A stretch of DNA of 64,000 bases from NCBI GenBank assembly GCA_946894095.1, contig OX335642.1, positions 7,079,021 through 7,143,020 on the forward strand, in the 5' to 3' direction. The DNA comes from Incurvaria masculella (lineage: Eukaryota; Arthropoda; Insecta; Lepidoptera; Incurvariidae). The position numbers were made by a program, and so were the translations under genes. The notes under the pieces were generated by a model. It was given only the letters and a program-made list of their open reading frames with translations. It ran no database searches and had not been told where the DNA came from. This document shows positions 11,030-22,500 of the stretch, piece after piece; position 1 is the stretch's first letter; each line of letters begins with the position of its first letter.

Positions 11030-11410
11030 ATTCTGGCTCTGAATAAAAGGCTCCGCTCGGGTAAATGTCCAAATCGATATTGACTCGAGCAAAACCGGGT
11101 ACCGCGGATAGTTATCTATTATTTTATAAAATTCAGATACCCAAAAAATCTGTGATAAAATTTGATGCGTTTGAAATAATGAACACAAAGTCACGATATT
11201 CATAAATGCAATGATTCCCAATATTTACACTTCATCCAACCAAGGCGAAGATATCGACCCACGCACATCCCTATTCGACTCTCTCCGTTTGCAGGGTAGC
11301 GGCGGGGTAGCGGCGGTTAAGCGAGGCGGGGCTCGCAACCTCGCCTCTCACGCCTTCTTCACCCCCGCTTCGACTAGTTTTAGTTTTGCATTTAAGTATT
11401 GAAATTTTAC
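11030..11410. other. Repeat remnant and GC-rich patch, no gene
   Basis: 11,035-11,110 carries a decayed GCTCGGGTAAATG ... AACCGGGTACCGCGGATAG repeat end. 11,290-11,360 is unusually GC-rich for the window (GGTAGCGGCGGGGTAGCGGC) and lies in what would be intron 1 of the THAP-type gene. Confidence 0.3.
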
Positions 11411-11414
11411 TTAC

Positions 11415-11494
11415 CGGTGAAACGTAATGTTAGATTTCAGTTTGGTGTGTTTCCGAGTGTCTTTTTTGCATACTTTAACTACACATTTCACCAT
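11415..11494 (-). CDS. First exon of a THAP-domain protein
   Basis: On the minus strand ATG opens MVKCVVKVCKKDTRKH and then TKLKSNITFHR, ending at CACCG|GTAAGT, a strong donor. The Cys-x3-Cys pair right after the start and the (I/V)(T/S)FHR block are the hallmarks of the N-terminal half of a THAP zinc finger (C2CH, sequence-specific DNA binding; found in host regulators and in P-element-type transposases). The usual FP.. continuation and the second Cys/His pair should lie in the next exon, downstream at lower coordinates, which I could not identify. Start codon context CACC-like is reasonable. It may be a functional gene whose remainder is decayed. Confidence 0.5.
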
Positions 11495-12096
11495 GGTTAT
11501 TACTTAAAACAGTGAAAAAATACTCCGCAATCCTTGACAGGCGCTCGTCGCTCGGACTCGATCGCGACTGCTTGCCAAATCGAACGCACCGATATGATGT
11601 TCTCACTCGTGTCTACTGTTCCCACCCGAGTTCGCTCGCTCTATGGTTTATGTTTCCTCTGAGGTAGGAACTGTCTGGTTGTGCTCTTGCGGCTGAACAC
11701 CGACCACGAGTGCTGTTTGATGCGCACTGCTAGTGGTCGCCCATATGAATAACACTTTGATTTTTACAAAACAATTGTTTCCAAAATGCATAAAATACCT
11801 ATAAATTATCTAAGAACCCATCAAAATTGTTGGTAAAATATTTATTTTACAAAATTTAGGTTTTTTCCCTTTGGCAGCTACCTAGTCTTCTTTTTGAATT
11901 TGAGTTTCAGCGACCTCTACATTTGAAGCATAACTAAACGCATTCAAAAAGTTCTTTTCAGAACTAGACCCATTAATATATGCTGTACATTTAGTTATCC
12001 TAATAAATAAGTGACTTAAATAGTTTTTATGATTTTTGATTAAATACTTTTAGTTGTAGGTTATAGTAGTAGTTGTAGGTAGCTAATAACAGTTAA

Positions 12097-12187
12097 ACAT
12101 GTTTGAAAAATGTTACGGCTTTTCACGCGGCAGGAAGATACATTCTCCAAAGACATTCTCAAAAGCCGTAACATTTTTCAAACATGT
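12097..12187. repeat. Perfect 27-bp inverted repeat with 36-bp loop
   Basis: ACATGTTTGAAAAATGTTACG... at 12,097 is exactly mirrored by ...CGTAACATTTTTCAAACATGT ending at 12,187. Non-coding. It may be a small MITE or a hairpin-forming transcript. Confidence 0.8.
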
Positions 12188-12599
12188 CTAACGACCGTGG
12201 TAATCTCAAAAGTATCATAATAACAGCTAAGCTAATTATTTAGTGAAAAATAAAACAACATCAAATAGTGTTTACTCGCTTTAACTCCATAAATTATTTA
12301 TTGAATGGCTTTTGTTTTGCTGTTATGACATTTTCACAATAATTAATGGTTTGAAAAATACATAAAAGTAAAAATACAAGAAAAGAAAAAAAATACAAAA
12401 AAAATATGTTCACAAAATTTGTTATTTTTATTTAAAGTATTTCAATGTAGGTATATGCTCTTTTTTTAGGATCTCTACGTAAGAAGGGTTTATTTGTGTA
12501 TCATTGTGTCAAAATAATATTTTTTAAATTATATTATGCCCGTGCAAAGCCGGGACGAGCTGCTAGTCTAATATAAATGATTAACATAATGTGTATAAA

Positions 12600-13830
12600 G
12601 TAGGTTAACTGCTACCTACATATTGGCTGACATTGGCTGAGCCAATGTCAAGGGGGGAGAGTGCTGTGATGTGAATGACTCTAAATTGCAAACAAACAGG
12701 AAAAGGAACACGAATATTACTAACAAGACAGCTGGCTGGTACTTCGGACAAGGAATGACTTTTGTAGGCCTATTCTTGGAATTCCGTGCTCAAGAATCAG
12801 GAACCTTTCAGTAAAGAAACCGTTTTTATAGCGGTGGTCAAAGCTGTTTTCGGTTTACTCGCGAACCTTGAATAATTGAAATATAACACTTAAACGACAC
12901 TTAAAGGCCTTTAAGTGTCGATTAAGATAAATCCGTACTTGGTGAAGACCTACTAAGACCTATCAATGGTAAAATTTAAAAGTGGCGCCAACTCGGTTCC
13001 CTAGAAAGTCTGAAAGTTTCGTTGTTGCAGAAGAAACACCATGTGTTATGAAATTACTTATATTCGTCCTCACCACAGAAGAGAAAAGAAGGAGAAGTGG
13101 TATGTGGTCGTTAGCACGACTTCACAGTATGGACTTCACAGAATATGCTTATAATCATTTAGGAAGATGGCTGTGCATCGTATGCCACACAGTTCGAACA
13201 TCGTCACCCACACAACCCTCCAGAACGTCTGCGACTATGTTGGGGTGTGGGTTGGTATTTTCATAAAATGGGTAAGAAAATTCAAAGCTATTGTAGGTGT
13301 CGCATGAGCGACCTTACCTTAGAAATGTCAAAAATTTAATTCCTGTCTAGTTTTATTTACGAGTTCTTTAATGCAAGATATACTACATGGTGCTGTCAGA
13401 ATAAGATTTGGAGGAAAAGAAGAGCTTTTGTTTGTCTTCAAACTAATTTTAATTGTGTATACGCCAAAGTTTGAATTGAAATATTAAGGTTATGTTATTG
13501 TGATATTGTCTTTCCTACGACTTCATTTCATTAGCATAATGTCGAACCAATAATTTTCTGAATAATAACGAGAATTTTGAGTCATTTTATTTAAGTAGGT
13601 TAAGTAAATAAAAATTTAAAACCCATCCTGTTTTATTTTATATGGTATCTGACAGCTTTCACAGTTATTTTAGGTGAGCTCGCTTAGTCTGTTGATGAAA
13701 TCACCTGTCCGTGTGGTCACGGTGGGAATTCCGATGTTTTTTCCTGACGCAGAGGCCCTTCCGTGCTCTGCCTGTTCTTCATAGTAAAATTTAACAGTGC
13801 TCCAATAAAAAATACAAGTACATCGAGATG
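12600..13830. other. 3' flank of gene B, no gene
   Basis: Contains fragments of the CTATTCTTGGAATTCC MITE family (12,770-12,860) and unique sequence shared with 28,000-30,860. The open frames here have no recognisable domain. Confidence 0.4.
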
Positions 13831-13832
13831 TC

Positions 13833-13838
13833 TTTATT
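13833..13838 (-). promoter_or_regulatory. Poly(A) signal AATAAA of gene B
   Basis: AATAAA on the minus strand, six bases after the TAA stop of exon 7. The same spacing is kept in gene C1 (30,871-30,876). Confidence 0.5.
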
Positions 13839-13869
13839 GTTTTTTTAGCTGCTAACGACAGTCTGGATC

Positions 13870-14775
13870 CAGTCCAAAATATGCTTGACAGAAAGTAAAG
13901 CCCGAGGTATTCCCGTTCCGCACTCGTTAGGCCCGAACAGGGTTAGCCCAACCACCGTCCACCCGGCAGGTGATTCGCTGAACAGCGGAGAAAAGCTTTG
14001 GTCAAGGTGACAGCTGTCCATCTCTCCGATGCCCCCGGCGCAGGTGAATACGTCTCTGTTGGCGGAGTTGATCAGCGACTGCAAGATACGTTAAGTTTAG
14101 TGAAAGTCCGAGGTATTCCCGTCCCACACTCATCAGACTCGAACAGCTGTTCTCCAACTGCCATCCACCCGGCAAGCGACTCTCCCCAGAACAGCGGAGA
14201 GAAGGTTTGGTCTAGGTGACAGCTAACTGTGTCTCCGATGCCCCCGGCGCAGGTGAATACGTCTCTGTTGGCGGAGTTGATCAGCGACTGCAAGATACGT
14301 TAAGTTTAGTGAAAGTCCGAGGTATTCCCGTCCCACACTCATCAGGACCGAACAGCCGTTTTCCAACTGCCATCCACCCGGCAAGCGACTCTCCTTAGAA
14401 CAGCGGAGAGAAGGTTTGGTCTAGGTGACAGCTGTCTGTGTCTCCGATGCCCCCAGTGCAGGTACAGACGTCTCTGTTGGCAGAGTTGATCAGCGACTGC
14501 AAGATACGTTGAGTTTAGTGAAAGTCCCAGGTATTCCTGTCCCACACTTATCAGGCCCAGCTGTTCTCCAACTGCCGTCCACCCAGCAAGTGACTCTCAG
14601 AACAGTGAAGAGAAGGTTTGGTGTAGGTGACAGCTGTCTGTGTTTCCGACGCCACCGGCGCAGGTAAAAACATCTCTGTTGGCAGAGTTGATCAACGGCT
14701 GCAAGATACGTTAAGTTTATTGAAAGTTCCAGGTATTATTGCCGCACACTCATTAGGCCCGAACAGGTGTAGTTC
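13870..14775 (-). repeat. Tandem array of acceptor plus terminal-exon cassettes, gene B (about 209-bp unit, 4 acceptors)
   Basis: Acceptors ATCTTGCAG|TCGCTG end just above 14,078, 14,287, 14,496 and (as GCAG|CCGTTG) 14,698, spaced 209, 209 and 202 bp. Each unit runs from the intron tail through the exon to GTGIPR, then directly into the next intron tail, so an upstream copy would read on into TKLNVSCSR or similar and stop. Unit boundaries differ from those in genes A and D, which end at AIY. Confidence 0.85.
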
Positions 14776-16249
14776 ATCCGGGCACCTAAGACAGTAAAAG
14801 TCAAAATAAAGCCACTTTTCCAGAGACGGTGGTAGAGGAACCCTGGCTTAACTCTTCTACCTAATAAATAGAGAAGAATACCTGTATCGGTTAAGTAACA
14901 TTAAGTGACAAAGAAGAACATTAAAAAATGAATAGGAACTACTATTAGGCTACGGGTCCAAAAGTTGTCCATCTACTAAGTTATAATCAAAGCAACGGAA
15001 AACCAAAGCACCGTTATCAAAACGTTCTTACCCAAGATTTCTCGAAGAGCTTTTCGCAATCGGCTGGCTTGACCCTTGGGATCTGTACAATTTTCTTTCG
15101 TTTCGGTATGCCCGAATCCACTACGTAGTCATCTGCAAATGTTTGACGTATAATATTTATGTATATGTATTATAATTCGTTATTTCTAATGTCATTCAAT
15201 AATTTTGTAAGACTTAAATACTACAAACTTATAACACATCAAAAATACATTACAAGACATGAAACATTTACCATGGGGAGGGAGTCGTTGTCAATTTGAT
15301 TCAATCTTCATAGGATTCGACTTCTTAAACGTAGGTTAAACATTATGAAGTAAGTACATATTTACATTAAATCTTTAATACCTTCATAAAGGATTATTCT
15401 CTTATTAGTGGTTAGTATCAAATGGTATGAAACATATGGAATATTCTTCGCACATGGAAGTAACAAGTAACCCAACCTCTCTTAACCAGGGAAATGTTAA
15501 GTTCCTAAACATCCCACAGACACGGGGAAGGATGTCAGGCTGGCCATCTCGGACAACCTATCGCCATAGTTTTATAAATAGTTGAAATGTCTGGGTGTCA
15601 AATAATTACTTCCAAAATATCATGTCCTTTTTCTGTATTTTAATTTTCTAGATTTGATTCCTAATTTGTAAACGTATAACTTTTTTGTTCAGCAATACAA
15701 GAAATATGTGGATTCTTCTACTTTCATTTATATTTTAACTGAAGATAGCTAGCAAGAAGATAGATAGAAATTAAAACATGACCAAAGCGTATCTCTGGCG
15801 CTACACTATTTACGAGCATGTTTTTAGAAAAAAAGCAACGTACTTGCATAGCAAAAAAATTAATATAATTCAATGGTGAGCTAATTTTAGATTATCCTGT
15901 ACAATTAATGTTGAATATTTTTAAAAAATATCAAATATTTCAGCGAAGTAAATAATAATCAGGAATTGTTCCATTGTTCCTATTTGATCAATATTCTTAA
16001 AGTCGACACTTGGTCACTACAAAAATATCATTGAATAAAAGTATTCTTAAAAACAATCTGTTTTCTTACTTAGATTATAGGACACGTAGTAGTAATTATC
16101 TGGCGCGTATTCTTTATCCTTGGCTGGTAGGCATACTGACGACGCTTTTTCTGTAAATAATACATTTTAAGTTTAGTAAGTATGTAGATTCCCAACTCAA
16201 TAGCTAGAGAGTAAGTAAATTATGAAATAAATACGAAAGCTTGAGCGGC

Positions 16250-16345
16250 GGTAGGTCAGGGTCGGTCGGCGACTTCCCTTGCACGCCATCCAAGGTCCAA
16301 GGTTCAAATTACGGCCCGTACATGCATCACTTTATTTTTCTTTGT
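16250..16345 (+). mobile_element. tRNA-derived SINE fragment
   Basis: AAGGTTCAAATTACGGCCCG resembles a pol III B box and its tail, followed by GCATCACTTTATTTTTCTTTG. Paralogous at 32,930-32,980; related tails at 50,045-50,080 and 63,930-63,975. Inserted in intron 4. Confidence 0.45.
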
Positions 16346-16419
16346 TTTGGTTCGGAACCCTTGTAAAATTATAGGTATCTTCCCCCTTCTGGGTGGTACT
16401 ATCGCATCGGATAATAATA

Positions 16420-16778
16420 TGGGCAAAGTCAATGAAAAACTGTCCGTGTTTTCCATCCATCAATTCAATGCAGACGCGACCAATAAGGCAATCCGCCGAC
16501 GCACCAGAGTAGTCGATATTGGGCTCAAGTAGCAGTGGGCTGGTCACGTTAGCCGAAGAGACAACGACCGTTGGAGCAACCGCGTCCTACAATGGCGGCC
16601 GTGGTCAGGAAAACGAAGTGTGCGAAGACCACCTGCCAGGAGGGACGACGACATCAAGTGCGTCGGCGGAAAGCATTGGTTCCGTACCGCTGAGGGCTGG
16701 GAGGACTGGAGAAAAAATGGTGAGGTGTATGTCCAGCAGTGGACGCAAACACGCTTACTGACTGTGATCATAAAGTAA
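16420..16778 (+). pseudogene. 3' end of an RTE-like LINE ORF2 (intron 4 of gene B, antisense to the gene)
   Basis: The frame reads IRRRTRVVDIGLK-stop-QWAGHVSRRDNDRW, VLQWRPWSGKRSVRRPP, RRDDDIK and VYVQQWTQTRLL. This is the familiar C-terminal block of RTE-type and related LINE ORF2 proteins (WAGHxARR.DGRW..xVLEWRP...RSVGRPP..W.DD). It is 5'-truncated and has at least one stop. The same insertion is in gene C1 (33,057-33,413) and C2 (39,129-39,485), so it predates the B/C split. Confidence 0.75.
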
Positions 16779-18589
16779 AAATCTGGCGTGATACCCATGT
16801 AATTCATTCGGAAATGCGGTGTGTGTGCAGAAAGCAGATAAAATTACCAGTAATCGTAACTGGTTCCTTAAGTCGTAGAATGCCAATGTTACGGACTACG
16901 GAAGGCAGAGTGTTCGGATAATTGAAGATCTTTTCTACTGTATGGTTTAGAGCTGAAACCGTATTCTTGGCGTCAGTGGCTCCGAATTGGACGTACCTTG
17001 AAAAACATAGATGCATTAGAATACAATAGAGAACAAAGGTATTCAGTTCGTTTATATTTAATTTCCAACAACTATTGAAACAGCTTCTATACCCGCAAAT
17101 GTATTTATACTACTATCTATATCTATTATATACTATTAATTACATTGGTCCGCCCTTATATGAAAATTGCGCTGAAAGGGGTTCCACATACTGACTTATT
17201 TGCTTTCATGCACTGCAGCATCCTTAGCATTATAATAATATGGATGTTTTTCAATTTTATTATAGTTGGAGTGCACAATATCTGGTTAGTATTATAGTTA
17301 TGGTTATAATATATTTATGTTCCTTCTTTAGGCGAAAAATAGGCATGAATATATTTTAATTTTAAATTTTTCACTAACCAGAGATTGTTCACTAGGAATA
17401 AGGTTTGCGTTGCGGAGGTAAAGAACAATGAACAGAGGAAAACCGGAGGCGTGGTTTGAAATTTGAATTAATTAAATACATTTTCGTGTTAGTAGCTAGT
17501 TCCCCGGATCTCAAGAGACGGATTTTCGAGAAGAAATCAATGTTTGCATTTTGACTTCAATTTTGTCAAGCGCACGTTAATCACCGACAGATGGATGATT
17601 ATTATACCGTGCAGCAATAACTAAAGGATTCATATCGCCCATGTCACAATCAATTGTATTGTTTCTTCCACCTTAAGATATCCTCAACTCTGGACTTGTA
17701 GAAATAATTCTCATTGATGATATCGTTTAACTCGCAGTTCTTCCACTTTGATTGAGCTGGCGAGATACTCGCTAATCAGGACGTGCTGTTTGTCGAGCAG
17801 TGCGCCAATCGCATAAGCGGATCCGTAGCGGTCTTCTGGAACTGCATTCAAAGTGATTAAGTCACGGAGATCCATGTGGATTAAGTACTGTGATTGATAT
17901 GAACCAAATAGTCCGTGAACTTCGGATTACCAACTGGAACCCTTTGATTGAAATTCTTAGATGCTTCCCATCGATTCAGCCTATTCAAACTCGTTCAAGT
18001 TCTAGCTGAATCCGAATGCTTTACCTTCATGGTGCCGGTAGTAGACCAGTCCAATCCACGGGAACACGGTAGCATCAGCGAAACCAGGGGATGCCTCACG
18101 TGTGGTCCCGCAACTTTGCGTTAAGACCCCTGAATGGACAAAATTAGATTGTATATATGTAAAATTGACATTTAATTGATCTTTTTTCTTCTCTTTCTTA
18201 AATCTTATACTTAGGGAGCTGTTTGTGTAAATAAATTATGCTAGATGATAGGAGAAAAAACAGGCATCAGTAAATTCATATGATTTCACGAAAATTAACC
18301 ATTCAAGCCGTATGCAACAGGTCATTAAAAATATCATCCCGCCATCTAACATGTTGGCAATTTGTCCCTACAAAAAGCACCCGTTCACGAGCATTACACC
18401 GGGCACAGCCATCGCCTCTCTCGACCATATTTTAGGGAAAGAGGTGACCCAAACGAAGCGTCACCTTACTGTCACGATATCAACCCAACAACCAAATGGA
18501 AATAAGATACCATGCAACAACGTTCCTTGTATTATAAGCCTACATTGAACTGGAAGAAAGAACATACATTTTCATTGTATCTTTTTAAC

Positions 18590-18690
18590 ATTTCACCCTG
18601 AATCCGAACCACGGCCGGCCTCGACGGTCGATCACTTATAAGTCCAGAAATCTACCCAGTGTTTCTTATCCTCGATGAACGAACACCGAG
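18590..18690 (-). mobile_element. Decayed 5S-rRNA-derived SINE head (intron 1 / 5' region of gene B)
   Basis: Reverse-complemented, it reads AAACACTGGGTAGATTTCTG, then GATCGACCGTCGAGGCTGGC, CGTGGTTCGGATTC. This parallels the intact 5S-like head at 38,551-38,680, with the GATGGGTGACC box eroded. Paralogs are at 35,322-35,395 and 41,394-41,467. Confidence 0.55.
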
Positions 18691-19016
18691 GCGTCTAATC
18701 ACTGGTCTACCGAAGGTGACATTTATAGTTTTGAAGCATAGATTAAATTATGCTATGCATCCATGTTTGAAGTATCAGTTCATCTTCTATTATTACCGAG
18801 ATATGTTCTATTATTGTATATATTGTGTGTAAAGTATATATATTTTTTCATGAGGTCACTGTGAGTCTCACAGTGACCTTATAAAATAAACAATCTTCTT
18901 ACCTGAAGTAAACGTCAAAAGTACAGCCCATATTATCCACTTATTTAACTTGGCACAGGACGGTCTGCTGCGGCGTGCTCATACACAATTTGACTGTTCA
19001 ACAGAACCTTTACGAC

Positions 19017-19024
19017 AATTTATA
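19017..19024 (-). promoter_or_regulatory. TATA box of gene B
   Basis: Minus strand GCATATAAATTGTCG, about 80 bp upstream of the start-codon position. It is followed at TATA-to-Inr spacing by GAACAGTCAAATT. Identical in C1 (35,724-35,731) and C2 (41,796-41,803). Confidence 0.5.
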
Positions 19025-19134
19025 TGCCGCGGAGAAGAGTCTTAAAACGAATACGGAGATTTCTGAGAAGTGGAATGCTACGAAATGTTACACTGAGGAG
19101 CGATGAGTGGAGATTTTATCTACGCTCCGTTCAT

Positions 19135-19335
19135 GCCCTGGCACCTTGCTACGAACGCTGTCGAGTAAGCGCTTTCTAGAAGGCGATATCGCCTGTCAAA
19201 AATATTGTATGCGTTTGACAGATGGTATCGAGAGCGCTTTCGATACCAACTGTCAAACGCATACAATATTTTTGACATGCGATATTGCCTTCTCGATAGC
19301 GCATACTTGATAGCGTTCGTAGTAGAGCTCCTGGA
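19135..19335. mobile_element. Foldback MITE immediately upstream of gene B promoter
   Basis: Left arm (CTACGAACGCTGTCGAGTAA, TGTCAAAAATATTGTATGCG) and right arm are near-perfect reverse complements around the centre near 19,228. In C1 and C2 (35,855-35,935; 41,927-42,007) only the left arm is present. Confidence 0.75.
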
Positions 19336-19514
19336 TGTGCTCTGGAATAAATGTTTCAGAAGCTGGTTCAGGCAATCAATAATGGATTATAGAGAATATA
19401 GAATATTTTGAAAATATGTGTATAAAGTAAAATATGTATAAATATTGAAAAAATATTATTTTGTTTACTTCGGCGTGCCTCAATTTCTGCCTGCGTATTC
19501 GCATGGCCGCGTCG

Positions 19515-22500
19515 CACCGTGGGCAGGATTTTTAATTTCATAGATATTCAATTATGTTTACGCAATGTCATGTTTTTGGTCTTGAAATATAGTTTAAACG
19601 TCTAGCCAATGCAATAATATCTCTAACAAAGACATTTTATGGTTGTGATGCATAAATAAATAAATTTTATTATTTATTATTCTATTTCAGACAGTGGTTT
19701 CGCTATTTATTTTAAGATTTTTGGCATCATTCATGTTTCGCGCAAAACTGCGTTTTTTTTTAAAAACATCTGAAAAGAATATTATTTTCCCTACTTTGAG
19801 AATTATAGCTTGTAAATAGGGGGCTTGTAAGCCGGAAACTAGTGTTCAATTGATCCACCAAAAAACTAACAGACAAGTGCATGTTACTCTAACAATAAAT
19901 GTTGTGACAAATATTGAGCTCAAAAATATAACGAGGACGTGACACGCTTGAATATAATAGATGTAATTAATAAAAAAAAAATCTAAAAATGTTAACCAAA
20001 AACATAAATTGTGTAATTAAATGATAAAAAAAATATTTATTATATTGATAAACTGTATACGTAAATTTAAGATTACTATAAAGTTCTTCCATGATATGCA
20101 TTGCCATTTTAGTGATTTTTCTACGAACTGGAAATGGATGCCAAATACCATACCTAACTTAATGATATTAGCCCAATGCACCATTTGGGAACTAGGTGCC
20201 GATAATTATCCTTATATTGCACGACTTGAAATGTGCAAAATACACCGGCAATGTTTTTGGCTATGTGATATTGTTGTCATATTTAAATAAAACAACAAAA
20301 TTGCATTATTAAATTTTGACGAAGACAATGATTCGGTAATGTGAAAAAGATACATACCCGTTCTACTACACTCAGTAATAAGTAAAATAGAGGCAGCCAT
20401 GAAAACGAAATGCATTAATATGGGTGCTTTTCTTGACATAGAGGGGGCATTTGACAAAATAACGTTTCATAGCATAAGTCAAGCCCTGTGTAAACATGGC
20501 GTCAACAACACTCTTAGTGGGTGGATTGACAATATGCTTAGGAACAGAGCACTTATCTTTGACAGTCAGAGTCCAATCAAGGGCATAGTAGCTAAAGGAT
20601 GTCCACAGGGAGGCGTACTGTCGCCTCTACTGTGGAACCTAGTGGCAGATGACCTAATTACAAAACTCAATGCAGCAGGATACCTCACGATAGGGTAGGC
20701 AGATGACATTGTCATAAAAGTGGCAGGAAAATTTGCAAATGTAATGCGCAATATAATGCAAGGTGCGTTCAAAATTGTAGAAGCATGGTGCAAAGACTAC
20801 GCTCTGAGTGTATATCCAACTAAATGGAGCTTGTAGTTTTCGCCAGGAAGAGAGACATAGGACAAATTCAGCCACTTAGACTCTTTGGGACAGACGTAAC
20901 ACTATCAACCGAGGTGAAATACCTGGGAGTCATACTTGACAACAAGTTGAACTGGAGTCGTCACCTAAAACAGAGACTACATAAAGCACGCATATCTTTC
21001 TGGCAGGGTCGAAGACTAATGGGCAAAACTTGGGGGTTAAGACCCTGGTCTTACTCACGCTCTGGCTTTATACCACTGTCATCAGAACTATTTTTGCATA
21101 TGGGGCGGTGGTATGATGGACCAGAACCAAAATTGCTGCAAACAAGCTGCTAAGCTTTGAGCGTATGGCTAGCACAGCCATCTCTGGTTGCATGCGGGCC
21201 ACCCCATCAGCAGCACTAGATGTCCTGCTGGGACTGCCGCCTCTTGATTTAATAATACAACGAGAGCCGGCAGCCGCAGCTCTCAGGCTTAGATCGACAG
21301 GTTCCTAGACAGGAGAGTATGCTGTGCCACAACAATTCTCAGTATAGCTCTGGAGGAGAACCCTTTGCTAGGGGTAAGATGCGATAGGATATCCAAGACA
21401 TACAACTTTGACAGACTGTACACTATTGAACTCTCCGTGCGTACGTAGGACTACTCGGGATTAAAATAAGTTAGGGTATACACGGATGGCTCTAAAACTG
21501 AGTATGGTATGGGTGCTGGCTGTTTCTCAGCAGACCTGAATATGAAAAGAACAGTTATGCTGGGCTCCGGAACCTCCATCTTTCAGGCGGAGTGTGTAGG
21601 TCTGATTTAGGCAGCCGCGGCAATAAAACAGCGTGAAATGGTAGACTATACAACCAGAATACTAACCAACAGTGCGTTTATTTTGAAGGCTCTTGCCAAT
21701 CAAACATTCACTTATGGACTAATTAAACAATGTCATGAGGCTTTACAGGACATCTCAATCGACAACAGGATCACACTCCAGTGGATAAAGGGACATAGCG
21801 GGAGCCATGGTAAAGATGCGGCCGACGATCTCGCCAAGGCGGGTTCGAGTTCCAAGTCCGTCGGACCAGAGCCACTCATGCCAACCCCCTTCAGTGAAGC
21901 TTGACCTGGCTGGCTGGGAAACGAATGACACGGGCTCACACTGCAAGGTGGTCATCTACAGCGGACTGTAGACAATCAAGGGAAGCAGTGCCAGCACTGG
22001 ATCCACACCTAACTAGGAAACTTCTACAGCTGCATATACCACAGTTAAGACTCACGGGCCACTATCAGCTCAACAAACACATTCACACAATCGGAGTCAC
22101 GGACAGTCCCCTCTGCAGGAAATGCTTGGAGGCGGAGGAGACACCGGCACATATAGTCATAAAATGTAGACAGCTGCAGACATTTTGTACGGGGGTCTTT
22201 AGCTCCGAAAGGAGCAACCTGCAAGTGTGGAAAGACCCTAAAGGGCTGCTACACTTTGTGGAAGAGCTCGGCTGGCTGAAATGAGCCAAAATTCGGGTTA
22301 CTGAGCACAACGGACGAGGCCGTGGTGGTCTTTGATGGTGTCCACTTAGACACCAAAATCAGCTGTTTATTGTGTAAATCATCTTTCATTCCATTCAGTT
22401 TTTTGTGCTGTTAGGTCAAGTAAAGCTTGTGGGTTATCTTGGCTGAAGAATCTGTCACATCAATTTCTTGCTTTGATGGATAGCATTGTAATTTGATTGT

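Larger units (their letters stand above)
13845..18942 (-). pseudogene. Serine protease homolog, gene B (seven exons; start codon lost)
   Basis: Exons on the minus strand: 18903-18942, 18025-18129, 17736-17841, 16848-16996, 16070-16150, 15032-15132, 13845-14078. Phases match genes C1 and D, and exons 2-7 are open. Blocks: FADATVFPWIGLVYY; LLDKQHVLISEYLASS (no His57); NIGILRLKEP (Asp102 to Asn); SSVCLP; VKPADCEKLFEKSW; VFTCAGG; and DSCHLDQSFSPLF (Ser195 to Gln, plus one extra residue). The C-terminus is VKHILDWIQTVV. The defect is that the position of the initiator ATG in C1 (ATGTGGATAATATGG) reads AAGTGG here, with an upstream in-frame stop and no other ATG in exon 1. The donor after exon 3 is GC (GCGAGT), whereas C1 has GTGAGT. 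A 5' promoter with TATA is retained. It may be a recent pseudogene or may use an unseen first exon. Confidence 0.75.

Noticed and set aside
16250..16345. A tRNA gene
   Set aside because: Only a B-box-like stretch is present; no cloverleaf can be drawn and a SINE tail follows.
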